DNA of 64,000 bases from Enterococcus dispar ATCC 51266 (lineage in GTDB: Bacteria > Bacillota > Bacilli > Lactobacillales > Enterococcaceae), in NCBI RefSeq assembly GCF_000406945.1, contig NZ_KE136354.1:1022101-1086100 (forward strand). The letters are read 5' to 3'. Below are positions 37,624 through 48,295 of this stretch, piece after piece. The notes under the pieces were generated by a model. The model ran no database searches. It was not told where the DNA came from and worked only from the letters and a program-made list of their open reading frames with translations. Position 1 is the first letter of the stretch. Each line of letters opens with the position of its first letter. The translations under genes were made by a program, and so were the position numbers.

Positions 37624-38409
37624 CTATTTTTTTAAACCACCAAAACGACGATCACGATTTTGAAAAGTAGCAATTGCCATTTCCAATAATTCGCCGTTAA
37701 AATCTGGCCATAATGCGTCGGTAAAGAAAAATTCACTATAGGCAATTTGCCATAATAAAAAGTTACTGATTCGTTCTTCTCCACTAGTACGAATCAACAA
37801 TTCAGGATTTTGTAATTCAGCTGGTAAAAAACCCGTCATTAAATGATTACTAATAACTTCTTCTGTAATATCTTCTTTACTTGCGTCATTTTCTTTGAAT
37901 TCTGCATAAATATCTTTAAATGCTGTGACAATTTCTGCTCGACTGCCATAATTCAAAGCAAAATTCAAAACCATCCCCGTATTATCTTTTGTTTGCTCAA
38001 TTGCTCGTTTTACAGCATCTTGGGTATGAGCAGGCAAAAATTCGGTATAGCCCATCACATGCACTTTGACATTTTCTTTGATTAATTCTGGAACAAATTT
38101 ATCAAAAAAGTCCACTGGTAACTGCATCAAAAAACTCACTTCTTCTTCCGGCCGTTTCCAGTTTTCAGTTGAAAAAGCATATAAAGTTAAAACCTTTACC
38201 CCTAATCGCGAAGCGTGTTTGGTAATCGTTTTTACCGTTTCCATTCCCTCTTTGTGTCCAGCTACTCGTGGTAAACGACGGTTTTGAGCCCAACGCCCGT
38301 TACCATCCATAATAATCGCAATATGCTTAGGAACCGCTTTGTTACGATCGAAAGTAAACTCCGCCTCTTCTTGGACATATTTATTTTTCTGTGGAAAAAA
38401 ACGCCACAT
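37624..38409 (-). CDS. uppS: Undecaprenyl pyrophosphate synthase
   Basis: This cis-prenyltransferase of 261 residues builds the C55 lipid carrier for cell-wall synthesis from FPP and IPP. The signature HIAIIMDGNGRWAQNR (catalytic Asp near residue 36) and TLYAFSTENWKRP are intact, as is the ending LLIRTSGEERISNFLLWQ-AYSEFFF. AGGAGG lies 7 nt before the ATG. It heads the uppS-cdsA unit. No dxr gene follows cdsA, as expected in a mevalonate-pathway organism. Confidence 0.96.
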   Translation of the reverse strand: MWRFFPQKNKYVQEEAEFTFDRNKAVPKHIAIIMDGNGRWAQNRRLPRVAGHKEGMETVKTITKHASRLGVKVLTLYAFSTENWKRPEEEVSFLMQLPVDFFDKFVPELIKENVKVHVMGYTEFLPAHTQDAVKRAIEQTKDNTGMVLNFALNYGSRAEIVTAFKDIYAEFKENDASKEDITEEVISNHLMTGFLPAELQNPELLIRTSGEERISNFLLWQIAYSEFFFTDALWPDFNGELLEMAIATFQNRDRRFGGLKK

Positions 38410-38455
38410 AAAAAAGCCTCCTAACTTTTTTTACTTCACATAAATCATCTTACCT

Positions 38456-38464
38456 ATTATAGCA
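38456..38464 (-). promoter_or_regulatory. uppS-cdsA promoter (extended -10)
   Basis: Read leftward, TGC-TATAAT (38464-38456) is an extended -10 without a good -35, about 40 bp before the uppS ATG. Confidence 0.45.
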
Positions 38465-38646
38465 ATAATCAGAATGCTTGCCTATGAAAAGCAAGTAGGC
38501 TTTGCAAAATTATTAAAGGCTGTTATCCACATACTATGTCTTAAAAGCGCTTTTTTAGGAGAAGGAATGTTTCACAGAAATAATTTTTTTCCCCTTTATT
38601 GTCCTATTTTATAGTCACAAGGAGTTTTTGAAGCATAATTGTTCCA

Positions 38647-38679
38647 CAAAAAAAGAGTTGCGCTTGAGTGCACAACTCT
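38647..38679 (-). terminator. frr terminator
   Basis: AGAGTTG (38654-38660) pairs with CAACTCT (38673-38679), with a GC/GC inner stem. Read leftward a T7 run follows. It lies 13 bp past the frr stop. Confidence 0.85.
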
Positions 38680-38691
38680 AAAAAATTTTTA

Positions 38692-39249
38692 TTAGACTTC
38701 TAAAAGTTCTTTTTCTTTATCAGCCGCAATTTGATCCAATTGCTTAATGCTATCATCTGTTAATTGTTGCACATCTTTTTCTAAATTGCGCAAGTCATCT
38801 TCTGTGATATCACTATTTTTTTCTTGTTTTTTGTAGGCATCCATTGCGTCACGACGCACGTTGCGGACTGCAATTTTAGCATTTTCAGCTTCTTTTTTCA
38901 CTTCTTTAGCTAATTCTTTTCGGCGTTCTTCGGTTAACTGTGGAAATACCAAACGAATTACTGTGCCATCGCTTTGTGGCGTAATGCCAATATCACTTGT
39001 TAGTAAAGCTTTTTCTACTTCTTTAATCATTGATTTATCAAAAGGTGTAATTAAAAGTACACGCGCTTCTGGTGTTTGAATAGAAGCCATTTGATTAAGT
39101 GGAGTAGGCACACCGTAATAAGGTACTAAAACCCGATCCAATAAGCCAGCGTTGGCACGCCCCGCCCGAATTTGTCCTAATGTGCGTTGTAAATTTTCAG
39201 CGACTTTTTGCATTTTTTCTTTTGCTTCTGTCATTGTTGCATCTGCCAT
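38692..39249 (-). CDS. frr: Ribosome recycling factor
   Basis: This protein of 185 residues splits post-termination ribosomes together with EF-G. The start [40 protein letters not shown] and the hinge motif [14 protein letters not shown] are typical, and the length is normal. It follows pyrH with one base between the genes, an order conserved across Firmicutes. A Shine-Dalgarno run (GAGGGGG) lies inside the end of pyrH. A terminator ends the pair. Confidence 0.97.
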   Translation of the reverse strand: MADATMTEAKEKMQKVAENLQRTLGQIRAGRANAGLLDRVLVPYYGVPTPLNQMASIQTPEARVLLITPFDKSMIKEVEKALLTSDIGITPQSDGTVIRLVFPQLTEERRKELAKEVKKEAENAKIAVRNVRRDAMDAYKKQEKNSDITEDDLRNLEKDVQQLTDDSIKQLDQIAADKEKELLEV

Positions 39250-39250
39250 T

Positions 39251-40057
<807 letters not shown>

Positions 40058-40079
40058 TTATAACTGGCTTTAAAAAAAG

Positions 40080-40102
40080 GGAGCGCATAAAATGCGTTCC
40101 CT
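40080..40102 (-). terminator. tsf terminator
   Basis: GGGAGCGCAT (40080-40089) pairs with ATGCGTTCCC (40093-40102) with one mismatch and a 3-nt loop. Read leftward a T7 run follows. Confidence 0.85.
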
Positions 40103-40121
40103 ACTATTCAATTGAATAGAA

Positions 40122-41003
40122 TTATTTTTTAACTTGGCTCATAACTTCTTCAACAAAGTTATCTTCACGTTTTTCGATACCTTCGCCAACTTCAAAACGT
40201 ACAAATGATTTCACTGTAGCGCCTTTTGAAGCAACGTATTGAGAAACAGTCATATCCGGGTCTTTAACAAATGGTTGGTCAACTAAAGAAATTTCAGCTT
40301 TGAACTTCTTCAAGCGGCCTTCTACCATTTTTTCAACGATATTAGCTGGTTTGCCTTCGTTTAAAGCTTGTTCGGTTAAAACAGTTTTTTCATGTTCTAA
40401 TTCTTCAGCTGGAATTTGTGATTCGTCAACATAGCGTGGGTTGATAGCAGCTACGTGCATTGCAACGTCTTTTGCGACTGTTTCATCTGTTGTGCCATCT
40501 AAAACAGTTAATACTGCAATCCGTCCACCCATGTGTAAGTAGCCACCAAAAGCTGCATTGTCATCTTTTTCTACAACTTCAAAACGACGGAAACTAATTT
40601 TTTCACCGATAACTTGTGTTGCTTCAATTAATGCTGCTTCAACAGTACCTTTAGCAGTTTCTAATTTCATTGCAGCTTCCATATCAACTGGTTTGTTAGC
40701 AGCAACTAATTCAGCGATTTCTTTAACTAAATCTTGGAACATTTCATTTTTAGAAACAAAGTCAGTTTCTGAGTTAACTTCAACAACAGCTGCAACGTTA
40801 CCATTTACTGCAACAGAAGCTAAACCTTCTGCGGCGATACGGTCATTTTTCTTAGCTGCTTTTGCCATACCTTTTTCTCTTAATAAGTCTACGGCTTTTT
40901 CAATATCGCCTTCAACTTCTACTAATGCTCGTTTTGCATCCATCATACCGACACCTGTCATGTCGCGTAATTCTTTAACCATTTTAGCTGTAACGTCTGC
41001 CAT
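40122..41003 (-). CDS. tsf: Elongation factor Ts
   Basis: This protein of 293 residues exchanges GDP for GTP on EF-Tu. The N-terminal UBA-like part has [25 protein letters not shown] and the TDFV motif appears in [12 protein letters not shown] near residue 82. The length is normal. It lies downstream of rpsB, but a hairpin with a T tract stands between them, so part of the transcription probably stops there. AGGAGG precedes the ATG. Confidence 0.97.
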   Translation of the reverse strand: MADVTAKMVKELRDMTGVGMMDAKRALVEVEGDIEKAVDLLREKGMAKAAKKNDRIAAEGLASVAVNGNVAAVVEVNSETDFVSKNEMFQDLVKEIAELVAANKPVDMEAAMKLETAKGTVEAALIEATQVIGEKISFRRFEVVEKDDNAAFGGYLHMGGRIAVLTVLDGTTDETVAKDVAMHVAAINPRYVDESQIPAEELEHEKTVLTEQALNEGKPANIVEKMVEGRLKKFKAEISLVDQPFVKDPDMTVSQYVASKGATVKSFVRFEVGEGIEKREDNFVEEVMSQVKK

Positions 41004-41049
41004 TTTTTGGTTCCTCCTCGAAGTTTGTTGCAGGTAAACTGCATTTCTT

Positions 41050-41105
41050 TAAAAAAAGCTGTTTCAAAGGAGAGTGAGGCTTGCCGCCTAGCCTTTGAAA
41101 CAGCT
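41050..41105 (-). terminator. Terminator-like hairpin between rpsB and tsf
   Basis: Perfect 14-bp arms AGCTGTTTCAAAGG (41057-41070) and its complement (41092-41105) enclose a second small stem (AGGC/GCCT). Read leftward, T7 follows. It would lower tsf expression relative to rpsB. Confidence 0.85.
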
Positions 41106-41130
41106 CCGTGTCAAAAATTATTTAACTGAA

Positions 41131-41916
41131 TTATTCAGCTTGGTTGTCGCCTTCAACAACGTCAACGATTTCTTCGATTGAAGTTGTGCCTTCAGCATCT
41201 TCTGATACGAAAGTTTCTTCAACAACTTGGTCTTCACCTTGGTTGCCTTCGATTAAAGCGTCAGCCATTTTAGCTGTGATTAGTTTAACGGCGCGAATCG
41301 CATCATCATTTGATGGGATTACAACATCGATTTCATCTGGATCACAGTTTGTATCAACCATCGCTACGATTGGGATATTCAATTTACGAGCTTCTTGAAC
41401 AGCAATACGTTCTTTACGAGGGTCAACGATGTACATTACATCTGGAATACGAGGCATATCAGCGATACCACCTAAGAATTTTTCAAGACGTTCGCGTTCT
41501 TTGTTTAAGCCCACAACTTCTTTTTTAGGTAGTACTTCAAAAGTACCATCTTCTTCCATTTTGTTGATTTGTTTCAAACGAGTAACACGTTTTTGAATTG
41601 TTTCCCAGTTAGTCAAAGTACCACCTAACCAACGATGGTTAACGTAGAATTGACCAGCGCGAGTTGCTTCTTCTTTGATTGCTTCTTGTGCTTGTTTCTT
41701 AGTACCGACAAACAATGCAACGCCGCCTTCTTCTGCAACGTTTTTCATGTAGTCGTATGCTGCATCTACTAATTTAACTGTTTTTTGCAAGTCGATAATG
41801 TAGATACCATTACGTTCTGTGAAGATATATTTCTTCATTTTTGGGTTCCAGCGACGAGTTTGGTGACCAAAGTGTACGCCGGCTTCTAGCAATTGTTTCA
41901 TTGAGATTACTGCCAT
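41131..41916 (-). CDS. rpsB: 30S ribosomal protein S2
   Basis: This protein of 261 residues starts at the ATG at 41916 with GGAGG 7 nt upstream; the frame is open to 41961 but the extra residues do not belong to S2. [27 protein letters not shown] and [36 protein letters not shown] are unmistakable. The acidic tail ([15 protein letters not shown]) is common in Firmicutes. It begins the rpsB-tsf unit behind a strong promoter and a structured leader. Confidence 0.98.
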   Translation of the reverse strand: MAVISMKQLLEAGVHFGHQTRRWNPKMKKYIFTERNGIYIIDLQKTVKLVDAAYDYMKNVAEEGGVALFVGTKKQAQEAIKEEATRAGQFYVNHRWLGGTLTNWETIQKRVTRLKQINKMEEDGTFEVLPKKEVVGLNKERERLEKFLGGIADMPRIPDVMYIVDPRKERIAVQEARKLNIPIVAMVDTNCDPDEIDVVIPSNDDAIRAVKLITAKMADALIEGNQGEDQVVEETFVSEDAEGTTSIEEIVDVVEGDNQAE

Positions 41917-42086
41917 GATTTTGTTTCCTCCAATTTGGTTTTTCCCTTTCAAAAACGTCAAGCTCTTTGGCAGACTTTACTATTGTAAAGCACCCTGTCT
42001 CAGATCCGTTTTTGATGTGGATTTTTTTGTCTGTAGGTTTTCCCCACATCCTTTGCTATTATACCGATAATGAAGTTGAGTTTCAA
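41917..42086 (-). promoter_or_regulatory. rpsB promoter and structured leader
   Basis: Read leftward, -35 TTGAAA (42086-42081), spacer 17, -10 TATAAT (42063-42058), a consensus-like promoter. The leader of about 135 nt can form a stem between GATGTGG and CCACATC (within 42014-42050). Ribosomal leaders often bind the encoded protein; an S2-binding role is inferred only. Confidence 0.7.
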
Positions 42087-42367
42087 GTCTGAAAGCATCT
42101 TTTTTTAAGATTTCTTTTTTTTATCAAAAAACGGCTTTTTCTACACTTAAAATAGGAGATTTTTCTCATTTTACTTGTTATTAATTAGACTAAATCTGCT
42201 GCCGAAAAAGACAGATAATTCAAACATTGTCGTAAAAAATGTGATAATACGCATAAATTTAAGCTGATAAATATTCTACTGTATAAAAAATCATTAATAG
42301 CACTATCTTAAAACGAAGTATTTTGTTATGATGAGATTGCAAATTTTTTTGATAAAGGAGCATACCG

Positions 42368-42838
42368 ATGCGTAAAGCAGACCGTCATTTATTAATTAAA
42401 CAAATTATCAGCAACCAAACTGTTCGAACCCAAGAGGAATTACTGAATATTTTGGAAAGTCATGGTGTTAGCGCCACTCAAGCAACAATTTCTCGTGATA
42501 TTCGCGATTTAAAAATCATTAAAGTCCCTGACGAAAACGGCGTTGCCCGTTTTGAAATTTTTCAAGGTGATCGCTTTGATGGCGATGGACGTGAAGAAGA
42601 ACGTCGTTTGATCCACATGATAGAAGACGTTGTAATCAAAGTGGAGCGTGTGCAGTTTTTAACCATTATCGTGACGATTCCAGATAACGCTCAAGTTTTA
42701 TGTGCCTTAATTGATGACATTGAAGTGCCAGAAAAAGTGACCACAATTGCTGGCTTTGATACGGTTATTGTCATCTCTCGCACTGAAGAAGATGCAGTTA
42801 AAATTGAAGAATATTTCAATTCTCATATTATTGCTTAA
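42368..42838 (+). CDS. argR: Arginine repressor ArgR/AhrC
   Basis: This protein of 156 residues has an N-terminal winged helix (RKADRHLLIKQIISNQTVRTQEELLNILESHGVSATQATISRDIRDLKIIK) and a C-terminal hexamerisation and arginine-binding domain with the Asp-rich GFDTVIVISRTEEDA motif near 136. It controls arginine synthesis and catabolism genes by binding ARG boxes. AAAGGAG lies 6 nt before the ATG. It stands alone, with a strong terminator, but near argS and arcABC. ARG-box-like half-sites occur upstream of arcA. Confidence 0.94.
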   Translation: MRKADRHLLIKQIISNQTVRTQEELLNILESHGVSATQATISRDIRDLKIIKVPDENGVARFEIFQGDRFDGDGREEERRLIHMIEDVVIKVERVQFLTIIVTIPDNAQVLCALIDDIEVPEKVTTIAGFDTVIVISRTEEDAVKIEEYFNSHIIA

Positions 42839-42851
42839 TACATTTCCTTTT

Positions 42852-42887
42852 AAAACACTTTAAACAGTTAACTGTTTAAAGTGTTTT
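42852..42887 (+). terminator. argR terminator
   Basis: This is a perfect 18-bp-arm palindrome (42852-42869 and 42870-42887) followed by T residues, 13 bp past the argR stop. Confidence 0.92.
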
Positions 42888-42988
42888 TTCTTTTCCACAT
42901 CATTTAGGAGACCCCAAAAGGAATTTTTCTTAATTCAATGCTACAATTAAGAAAAGATAAACAAGATATCAAAAAGGAGGAATTCTTT

Positions 42989-44556
42989 ATGCATTGGGCT
43001 TTTGAAATTGCTGAGACACTAATCAAACAACAGACAGACCCGAAAAGTAAAATTACTTGTGCGTCTGGTGTAAGTCCATCGGGTTATATTCATGTGGGAA
43101 ATTTTCGCGAAATTGCTACCACCTATTTTGTCACTAAGGCATTAACACTTTTAGGCGCTAATCCTCGTTATATTTTGTCGTGGGATGATTATGACCGCCT
43201 ACGAAAAATCCCCCAAAATGTTACAGGTGTTTCAAAAGAAAATATTGGCATGCCCTACACAAAAGTAGCCCCTCCAACAAAAGACACTTCAGCAAGCTCT
43301 TATGGAAATTACTTTGAGCAACTCTTTATTAATGACTTAGAGAAAATGGCGGTTAAACCTGAATTTATCTATGAAACAAAAGCTTACGAAAATGGGAATT
43401 ATGATCAAGAAATCGCCTTAGTTCTCACAAAGCGCCAAGAAATCTATGATATTTTAAGTCGTTTCCGCTCAGAAAAAGCAGATGAAGAGGAACGAGAAAA
43501 TTATTATCCAATATCTTTATATTGTGATAACTGCTATCACGACACAACTACGATTACCTGCTATGACGAAACAACGCGAACTATTTTTTATACATGCCAG
43601 CATTGTCAGCACGTCGGCCAACAAACAATTGGACAAAAACAAAGAATCAAACTTCATTGGAAAATTGACTGGCCTATGCGTTGGCAGTATGAAAAAGTAG
43701 CTTTTGAGCCTGGGGGCAAAGATCACTCTTCGAAAAATGGCAGTTTTGATGTTGCTAAGACAATTGCAAAGGAAATTTTCAACTGGCATGCTCCAATGTA
43801 TCAACCCTATGATTTTGTTAACATCAAAGGACAAACAAAAAAAATGTCCAGCTCGACTGGTAATATTTTGACTTTACCCGATTTATTATCTATTTACACG
43901 CCAGAATTAGTATTCTATTTATACGGTAAATATCAGCCAAAAGCTCAATTTGATTTGGGATTAGATGACGATGTTTTGCGCAACTACGCAGAATTCGAAC
44001 GCTTAGTATCAAAAGCCAAAGCAGGAAATTTGGATGAAACCAATCTCCAATTACTGCAACTGAGCGGAGCGAATCTTACAGAAAAGTATCCTGAATTCGG
44101 TCATGTTGTAAGCATCTTAGCGCTTACTGCCAATAATATTACCTTGGCACAAGAGATTTTAGAAAAAGAAGCAAGTTATACGAAAGAAGCCATCGCTTAT
44201 ATTTTACCGCGAGCCCAATATTGGATTGAAAATGACGCAAAAATCGACTCATCACAATTTGCGATACCAAAAACGTGCCATTCTATCAAACACTAAGCCC
44301 CAACCTAAAACAACAAATAAAAAAATTCCGCCAACTTTTACCAAATGCAGCGAAGTTAACCGACGAAGAATTCATGCAGCAAATTTATGATTTAAGTAGT
44401 ACCACCGATAAAAAAGAAAAGCGCGAGGCACAAAAAGCACTTTTTGCAGCACTTTATCAACTGACTTTAAACCAAGATCATGGTCCCCGAATTCCACTTC
44501 TAATCAAAGCAATTGGGATAAATAAACTGGACCAATTACTGTCCTTTGAGGGATAA
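42989..44556 (+). pseudogene. lysK: Class I lysyl-tRNA synthetase, interrupted by a frameshift
   Basis: The main frame (42989-44296, 435 codons) has the class I LysRS signatures: ASGVSPSGYIHVGNFRE (HIGH-type, near residue 25), paired CDNC and CQHC zinc-type motifs and KKMSSSTGNI near residue 287. It runs out of homology at 44268 and stops at 44296. The -1 frame continues directly as the missing C-terminal part (to 44556). One extra A in the run at 44269-44273 would join them as IPKNVPFYQTL and give about 521 residues, the normal length. The start at 42989 has AAGGAGG upstream. Sequencing error, a recent mutation or slippage are all possible. Confidence 0.8.
44275..44556 (+). pseudogene. C-terminal fragment of class I LysRS
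   Basis: This -1 frame piece of 93 codons contains KKFRQLLPNAAKLTDEEFMQQIYDL and ends LNQDHGPRIPLLIKAIGINKLDQLL, matching the end of class I LysRS (the GPR...L..IG motif). Its only start codon is a GTG at 44275 without a Shine-Dalgarno sequence, so it is not an independent gene. Its stop overlaps the ATG of the next gene (TAATG). Confidence 0.75.
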
Positions 44557-44834
44557 TGATGGTTTATTCACTTTCGGGTCTCGATAACTGCACCGCTTTT
44601 TTATTTGTTGGTTTTTCATTTACTGCCTTCTTACTTTTTTTAGGATTTATATTAAAAATCACAAAAGGTTTACTTTGGGCACGCACTTTTAAACAGTTCA
44701 AAAAAGACCAATACAATTGGTCCTACCAAAAAGAAAGAGAAGTTGGTCTAAAAATAAGTCGATTCATTTTAATGACAGTTCCACCATTTTTTCTGGTTTT
44801 TTTACTACTAATTATTTGGTTTCATTTTAAATAA
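44556..44834 (+). CDS. Small membrane protein of unknown function
   Basis: I do not recognise this protein of 92 residues. It has two hydrophobic segments (about 13-35 and 70-90) joined by a charged stretch (KQFKKDQYNWSYQKEREVG). Its ATG shares a base with the lysK stop, with GAGGG 5 nt upstream, so it is translationally coupled to the synthetase gene. An in-frame second ATG directly follows the first. Downstream lies a terminator shared with argS. Confidence 0.6.
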   Translation: MMVYSLSGLDNCTAFLFVGFSFTAFLLFLGFILKITKGLLWARTFKQFKKDQYNWSYQKEREVGLKISRFILMTVPPFFLVFLLLIIWFHFK

Positions 44835-44954
44835 TTAGTCTTCAACGGTGACGAGCCAAAAATGATTTAATTGTCCTCTATGATTAAACATTCAAGCATT
44901 AAATAAATTATTCTTTAAAAGACAGCTATTAAAATCTGTGGTCGTTAAAAGTTA

Positions 44955-45000
44955 AAATAAAAAGGTAGCCTCTGATAAAACAGAGACTACCTTTTTATTT
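44955..45000. terminator. Bidirectional terminator between the lysK unit and argS
   Basis: Arms 44955-44974 and 44981-45000 pair with one mismatch around ATAAAA, with A-rich and T-rich ends. It overlaps the argS stop. Confidence 0.88.
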
Positions 45001-46690
45001 ACATTTTATCTGGCGCGTGTAATCCCAATAGACGTAAGTCTTCTTTTAGTAAAACTGTCACAGCGTATACCAATGCAAGCCGTGCATCTTTTTGATTATC
45101 ATCAGCCAAAATTTTCACATTCGCATAATACTTATTAAAAGCTTGTGCCAATTTGATTGCATGCTTCGCAATCACAGATGGTTCATAGTTAGTTGCTGCT
45201 TTCAAGATTGTATCTGGGTATTGTTGAATTAATTTTACAACTTCCCAAGACGCTTCATCATTTAAGGTGTAGTCAGCCTTTTCATCTGGTGTAAAACCAG
45301 CTTTTTCTAAAATACTCATTGCCCGAGCATGCGTGTATTGTACGTAAGGACCAGTCTCGCCTTCAAAACGCACGACTTCTTCTAAAGTGAAGTCAAATGT
45401 ATTTAGGCGATCGTTTTTAAGGTCGTGGAAAATAACAGCCCCCACACCCACTTGTTTGGCTACTTCATTTTTATTTTCCAAGTCAGGGTTCTTTTCAGAA
45501 ATTTGTTCTTTAGCAGAATCAATTGCTTGATTTAATACTTCTTCAAGTAAGACGATTTTACCTTTACGCGTTGATAATTTTTTGCCACCTTGCGTAATTA
45601 AGCCAAATGCAATGTGATGCATATCATCAGACCAGTCAAAGCCCATTTCTTTTAAGACTGCTTTTAATTGTTTAAAGTGATAACTTTGTTCGTTGCCCAC
45701 CACATAAATTGATTGGGCAAAGTCATAGGTGCGTTTGCGATATAAAGCCGCCGCTAGGTCACGGGTGATATAAAGCGTAGCACCGTCAGACTTACGAATC
45801 AAAGCTGGATTTAAATCATAAGCAGATAAATCGACGATTTCTGCACCACGATCTTCTTTTAATAAATGTTTTTCTTCTAATAATTCAATAACTTCATCCA
45901 TTTTATCGTTGTAGAAAGCTTCACCGTTTAATGAATCAAATTTCACTTCTAACATGTCATAAATCTTATTGAATTCCTTCATTGATTCATCACGGAACCA
46001 TTGCCATAATGAAACAGCTTCTTTATCGCCGTCTTCTAATTTTTTGAACCAAGCACGTGCTTCATCATCTAGTTCAGGCTGCGTTTCAACTTCTTCATGG
46101 AATTGTACGTATAAACGTAATAATTCGTTGATTGGCTGTTCCTTAACAGCCTCTTCTGAACCCCATTTTTTATAGGCAACAATTAATTTACCAAACTGCG
46201 TACCCCAGTCACCCAAGTGGTTGATCCGAATCGGATTATAGCCAATCTTTTCCATGATAAAACCAATGGAATTACCGATAACAGTAGAACGCAAATGACC
46301 CATTGAAATAGGTTTGGCAATATTTGGAGAAGACAAGTCAATTGGTACATTACGATTTTCGCCGATATTAGCATCACCATAGTGTTCTTTTTCTTTTACA
46401 ACAGTTGCTAAAACTTTTTCTGAGATCGCTCCTTTGTTCATAAAGAAGTTTAAGTATGGTCCTACTACTTCAATTTTTTCGAAATTGGCGCCATCGATTT
46501 TTTCCGCTAATTCTGGCGCGATTTGTTGGGGTGCTTTTTTGTATGCTTTAGCTAATGCAAAAGCTGGAAATGCTACGTCACCATGATCGGCCGCTTTAGG
46601 ATTTTCCAATAGTTTTTCAATTTGTTCCATTGATAAATCATCTTTTAATACAGCATAAAGCGCTTTTGCTACGACATCTTTATTGTTCAT
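44999..46690 (-). CDS. argS: Arginyl-tRNA synthetase
   Basis: This class I synthetase of 563 residues charges tRNA-Arg. The HIGH-type motif appears in [20 protein letters not shown] near residue 122, the KMSK-type region is replaced by the ArgRS form ([13 protein letters not shown] near 375), and the C-terminal anticodon-binding domain contains [13 protein letters not shown]. The N-terminal Add-1 domain is present and the length is normal. A T-box leader upstream ties its expression to uncharged tRNA-Arg. AGGAGG precedes the ATG. Confidence 0.97.
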   Translation of the reverse strand: MNNKDVVAKALYAVLKDDLSMEQIEKLLENPKAADHGDVAFPAFALAKAYKKAPQQIAPELAEKIDGANFEKIEVVGPYLNFFMNKGAISEKVLATVVKEKEHYGDANIGENRNVPIDLSSPNIAKPISMGHLRSTVIGNSIGFIMEKIGYNPIRINHLGDWGTQFGKLIVAYKKWGSEEAVKEQPINELLRLYVQFHEEVETQPELDDEARAWFKKLEDGDKEAVSLWQWFRDESMKEFNKIYDMLEVKFDSLNGEAFYNDKMDEVIELLEEKHLLKEDRGAEIVDLSAYDLNPALIRKSDGATLYITRDLAAALYRKRTYDFAQSIYVVGNEQSYHFKQLKAVLKEMGFDWSDDMHHIAFGLITQGGKKLSTRKGKIVLLEEVLNQAIDSAKEQISEKNPDLENKNEVAKQVGVGAVIFHDLKNDRLNTFDFTLEEVVRFEGETGPYVQYTHARAMSILEKAGFTPDEKADYTLNDEASWEVVKLIQQYPDTILKAATNYEPSVIAKHAIKLAQAFNKYYANVKILADDNQKDARLALVYAVTVLLKEDLRLLGLHAPDKM

Positions 46691-46803
46691 CTGATATCCT
46701 CCTTAGATTAAAATGAGCGTAAAACTCATCAGTTACCATTATTTTACAGTTTAATTGCCACCAAAAACCAGTTAGACCCTTTATCACAGTAGAATTTTGC
46801 CAA

Positions 46804-47040
46804 TAAAAAAAGCCCCTAACGATAATCGTTAGAGACGAGACTTCCCGCGGTACCACTCTTGTTGTCTGAAGTTCAGACCAGCTTCTTCTATAACGGTAGA
46901 TCGCCGTCTGCTTTTAATAAGCAAATTTTCCCAAGTGCGCTTCATATCTGTCTTTCCATTTGGCTTACACCGTCCCAAATTCGCTAAGCTTTCTAACAAA
47001 TACTACTCTCTTGTTCACAAAATCAATTATTAAACTGACA
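46804..47040 (-). ncRNA. T-box riboswitch of argS
   Basis: Read leftward, the conserved T-box AAGAGTGGTACCGCGG lies at 46860-46845 and is followed by a terminator stem (CTAACGATTATCGTTAG) and a T7 tract. The leader upstream (to about 47037) contains stem I features such as AGAGAGTAGTA and a GAAGCGCAC segment in which CGC could be the specifier codon, matching Arg. Uncharged tRNA-Arg would stabilise the antiterminator. The specifier is inferred without a folded model. An extended -10 (TGTTATAAT, 47052-47044) lies just upstream. Confidence 0.92.
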
Positions 47041-47124
47041 CTGATTATAACAAATACTTTTTTTTCTGGCTAGTCTTTTTGTCATTATTTTAAAACAACA
47101 AGTATTTTATTTGATTTTTTAACA

Positions 47125-47193
47125 AAAAGTGTACATTTATAACCGGTATTTCAAAAAATACCTCCACTGTACCCTAAAGGAGAAAAATGTACA
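47125..47193 (-). terminator. arcC terminator region
   Basis: Outer arms TGTACATTT (47130-47138) and AAATGTACA (47185-47193) enclose an inner stem GGTATTT/AAATACC. Read leftward, CTTTTTGTT follows. It lies 30 bp past the arcC stop. Confidence 0.7.
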
Positions 47194-47222
47194 GCAGAGA
47201 TATTTTTTAACAAAATTATGGA

Positions 47223-48167
47223 TTAATCAGCAACCACAATTGTACCAGCTTCATTAGCTAATAGATTTTCAATATTTTCCAATGAAGTAATGATTGCTTT
47301 GCCTTCAGGGCGAGCTTCAACAAATTCAATACATGCTTGCACTTTTGGTAGCATGCTGCCTGGTGCAAACTGATCTTCTTTAATATATTGTTTCATTTCA
47401 GAAACAGTTACTTGTTCTAATTTCTTTTGATCTGGTTTTTGATAATTTACATAAACATTATCTACGCCAGTCAAGACAATTAAAAGATCTGCGTTGATGA
47501 TTTCAGCTAATTTTTCAGAAGCAAAATCTTTATCAATTACCGCTTCACGGCCTTCTAAACCTGTTTTAGTTTCAACAACAGGAATTCCGCCACCACCAAC
47601 AGAGATAGTTACGACACCTTGTTCTACCAAACTTTCAATTACGCGTGCTTCTTTAATAGAAAGTGGTTTTGGTGAAGCAACAACTTTACGCCAGCCACGG
47701 CCTGCATCTTCTTTGAATGTAACGTTGCCAGCCGCCATTTGTTGGTTGGCTTCTTCTTCAGTAAAGAATGGACCCACGGGTTTACTTGGATTATTAAAAG
47801 ATGGATCATCTTCTGCAACAATCACTTGTGTCACTAAAGAAACAACATCTTTATCAATGCCTTTTTCTTTTAAGATTGAACCCATTTCATTTTGTAACCA
47901 GTAGCCGATTGAACCTTCAGTCATTGCTACACAAGTGTCTAAAGGCATAGCTGGTGTTTTTTCAGAGTCAGCAGCTGCTTGTTGAATCAATAAGTTACCA
48001 ACTTGCGGACCATTACCATGAGAGATGATTAATTCATCCCCTTGTTCAATAAATTGTACCAAATATTTTGCTGTTTCTTTTAATGCATGTTGTTGTGCTT
48101 GTGCGCTTGCATCGTCAGATAAGATTGCATTGCCGCCCAAAGCTACAACGACTTTCCGTTTTGCCAT
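47223..48167 (-). CDS. arcC: Carbamate kinase
   Basis: This 314-residue enzyme turns carbamoyl phosphate and ADP into ATP, ammonia and CO2, the energy-yielding last step of the arginine deiminase pathway. Motifs are [10 protein letters not shown] at the start, [13 protein letters not shown] near 49, [10 protein letters not shown] near 210 and [10 protein letters not shown] near 238. The length is standard. It is third in arcA-arcB-arcC; a hairpin lies in the gap to arcB. No arcD antiporter gene follows. Confidence 0.97.
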   Translation of the reverse strand: MAKRKVVVALGGNAILSDDASAQAQQHALKETAKYLVQFIEQGDELIISHGNGPQVGNLLIQQAAADSEKTPAMPLDTCVAMTEGSIGYWLQNEMGSILKEKGIDKDVVSLVTQVIVAEDDPSFNNPSKPVGPFFTEEEANQQMAAGNVTFKEDAGRGWRKVVASPKPLSIKEARVIESLVEQGVVTISVGGGGIPVVETKTGLEGREAVIDKDFASEKLAEIINADLLIVLTGVDNVYVNYQKPDQKKLEQVTVSEMKQYIKEDQFAPGSMLPKVQACIEFVEARPEGKAIITSLENIENLLANEAGTIVVAD

Positions 48168-48220
48168 AATTATCGCTCCTCGTAAGAATTTTCGACAGTT
48201 TTTAGAAACACCAAAACAAG

Positions 48221-48257
48221 CCAGCTCTTTTGACAGGCAAAAGGCTCAAAGAACTGA
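48221..48257 (-). other. Intercistronic hairpin between arcB and arcC
   Basis: CCAGCTCTTTTGA (48221-48233) pairs with TCAAAGAACTGA (48246-48257), with wobbles, around a 12-nt loop. There is no T tract, so I read it as an mRNA processing or stability element rather than a terminator. Confidence 0.5.
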
Positions 48258-48295
48258 CTCGTCTTAGTTAAAGTAGGTTTTTAATTTAGTAGCGA

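Noticed and set aside
38410-38646. Possible small RNA between uppS and frr
   Set aside because: AT-rich sequence with no stable stem apart from the frr terminator; only the uppS extended -10 is supportable.
42100-42367. ARG boxes in front of argR
   Set aside because: Some AT-rich TGATAATACGCATAAAT-like sequence is present, but it does not form a convincing box.
44262-44280. Programmed -1 frameshift in lysK
   Set aside because: The run has only five A and the codons CCA-AAA do not form a standard X-XXY-YYZ slippery site; I see no clear stimulatory structure. An indel is more likely, though not proven.
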